From an uncultured Atopobiaceae bacterium (lineage in GTDB: Bacteria > Actinomycetota > Coriobacteriia > Coriobacteriales > Atopobiaceae): a stretch of DNA of 64,000 bases. Both the position numbers and the translations under genes were made by a program. The stretch's first letter is position 1. Every line of letters starts with the position of its first letter. Below the pieces are notes generated by a model. It saw nothing but the letters and a program-made list of their open reading frames with translations. It was not told where the DNA came from and did no database searches. The stretch is from contig CALULO010000001.1 in assembly GCA_944321515.1 (NCBI GenBank), positions 248,001-312,000 of the forward strand, in the 5' to 3' direction. Of this stretch, positions 62,791 to 64,000 are shown in pieces.

Positions 62791-64000
62791 CATGAGGTGC
62801 GAGAACTGCGGTGAGGAGCTGCCACGTCGTGCAAGGTTCTGTCCCGAGTGCGGCGCCCCGGTGGACCAGGCCTCCGAGGAGGCGCTGACTGACACCGTCG
62901 CCATGGGCGTGCCCAGCCCTGAGGCGGAGGGCCTTCCAGCGTCCAAGAAGCTCGAGGAGCCGCTTGAGCCGGTGGGCGTGGGGGCAGTCCCGCTGGTGCC
63001 GATTGCCCCGCCGCCTCGCGCCACGCGCGTTCGCCCGCGCACGCCGCGGCCGTATCCCCAGCACGGACAGCCTGGGTCCGCCTCCGTCCCGGCGAGCCAG
63101 CGCTCCTGGACGGCCGTTGAGCGCGACTGGGATGAGCGTGAGCGCGCGGCCGAGCGCCGAGCGGAGTCTGGCGTTGACGCGGAGCCCGAGCCTGCTGCTG
63201 AGCAGGCTGGTCCCAGCGCCGTGCGCTCCGGGGCCCGCCGCGCCGCCCATGTCGTCAGGCGCGGCGTCGCCCGCGCGAGCGCGCTCAGGAGCCGTCGCAT
63301 CGGCATAGCCGTTCTCGTTGTGGCAGCGGTTGCCGTGGTGGTGTTTGTCGGGCTAGTCTCCACAAGCTGGCTCGGGCCCCTTGCGCCCATCGCTGAGCCG
63401 GCCCCGCAGGTCCAGCCGCCTTCGGACGGCAGCATCGCCTCCATTCAGGGCGATGACGCGGACCAGCAACAGGCGGACGGCGACCAGCTTCCCGAGGGCT
63501 CCCCGGAGGTCTGTGACGAGGTGGAGGACTACTCGTGGGAGGAGCTCTCGCAGATCTCCTCGCTCATCTCGGCCGCGTCCTCTGACGAGGAGGGCCTCGA
63601 GATCGCCAAGACCTATCACCTCTGCAATGAGGACGGCGAGCTTGACGGCACGCAGGCCAAGTCTCTCGAGCTCTCCGACGGCACGAAGGTAAGCATGCGC
63701 GTGGCCGGCTTCCGCCAGGACAAGAAGGCCGACGGCTCCGGCGCCGCGGGCATCACGTTCCTAGCCGAGGACGGCGTTTCCGAGCAGGCCATGAACGCCA
63801 CCGGCCAGCTCACGGGCGGCTGGGAGGACTCCACGCTGCGGTCCTGGATGAACCAGAGCCTCATCGGCAAGCTGCCGAGCGAGGTCTCCGACCTGCTGGT
63901 GAGCGTCGAGAAGACCACCAACCCGCCGGCTGGCACCGGGGAGTCGGGACAGGACGTGACCGAGGACATGCTCTGGGTGCCGTCTTACTCCGAGGTGGTG
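62791..64000 (+). CDS. Zinc-ribbon membrane protein with DUF6273-like domain, cut by window edge
   Basis: 403 codons are visible from ATG 62791, after GGGGGAGG, and the frame is open to the end. Residues 1-25 are a zinc ribbon, MRCENCGEELPRRARFCPEC (two CxxC). A Pro/Glu/Arg-rich linker runs to about 165. One membrane helix (IGIAVLVVAAVAVVVFVGLV) is near 172-191. The outer part from about 280 contains TKVSMRVAGFRQD, GGWEDSTLRSWMNQSL and LPSEVSDLLVSVEKTT, the pattern of DUF6273 domains of Firmicutes and Coriobacteria surface proteins. Function unknown. Confidence 0.82.

Overview
This 64 kb window is the replication-origin region of a high-GC bacterium. It is most likely a member of the Coriobacteriia (Atopobiaceae, Olsenella/Atopobium-like). 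That placement is inferred from the gene set, the frequent GTG starts, the split transketolase with an ascorbate-type PTS, and the DUF4342 two-component operon; no 16S gene is present to confirm it. Genes left of about 32.2 kb run mostly on the minus strand and genes right of 32.5 kb mostly on the plus strand, as expected for two replichores diverging from an origin at 32.2-35.6 kb.

Left arm, 0-16 kb: purB (cut by the window edge), argH, a DUF4342/response-regulator/histidine-kinase operon, and argG behind a leader peptide with an arginine-type attenuator. Next comes a carbohydrate operon (PTS IIA, IIC, IIB, split transketolase, deoC) that is divergent from its likely DeoR-family regulator. 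A transaldolase gene further on carries the same tandem operator. tRNA-Lys, an M29 aminopeptidase and tRNA-Gly follow. From 16 to 27 kb: a glutaredoxin, BioY, a membrane M28-like peptidase with a very long insertion, tandem WYL regulators, an exonuclease-DinG helicase, Ddl and RlmN.

Origin core, 27-43 kb: a conspicuously AT-richer block holds parB-parA with three parS sites, rsmG, and jag-yidC-yidD-rnpA-rpmH. After it come an unusual gene joining a GHKL-type ATPase to a winged-helix domain, then dnaA, an origin unwinding region (DnaA box, DnaA-trios, AT-rich element), dnaN, recF, a DciA-like gene, gyrB and gyrA. DnaA-box-like sequences of the form TTTTCGACA/TTATCNACA lie upstream of the ATPase gene, in the dnaA promoter, between dnaA and dnaN, and upstream of dnaB at 52.7 kb.

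Right arm, 43-64 kb: a bifunctional-nuclease-like protein, tRNA-Ile, tRNA-Ala, typA, a UPF0126/TRIC-like membrane protein, two tRNA-Ser genes, the rpsF-ssb-rpsR-DUF2232-rplI cluster, dnaB, purA, a DegV-like gene, purD, a roughly 0.5 kb array of 42-bp-period repeats in two opposed blocks, a NUDIX hydrolase, an ABC exporter and two envelope-associated hypotheticals.

The strongest candidates for something undescribed are the phased inverted repeat array at 58.2-58.7 kb, the ATPase/winged-helix gene at the origin, the co-variation of DnaA's DNA-reading motif with its boxes, the arginine attenuator of argG, and the DeoR regulon joining an orphan PTS to transketolase, DeoC and transaldolase.
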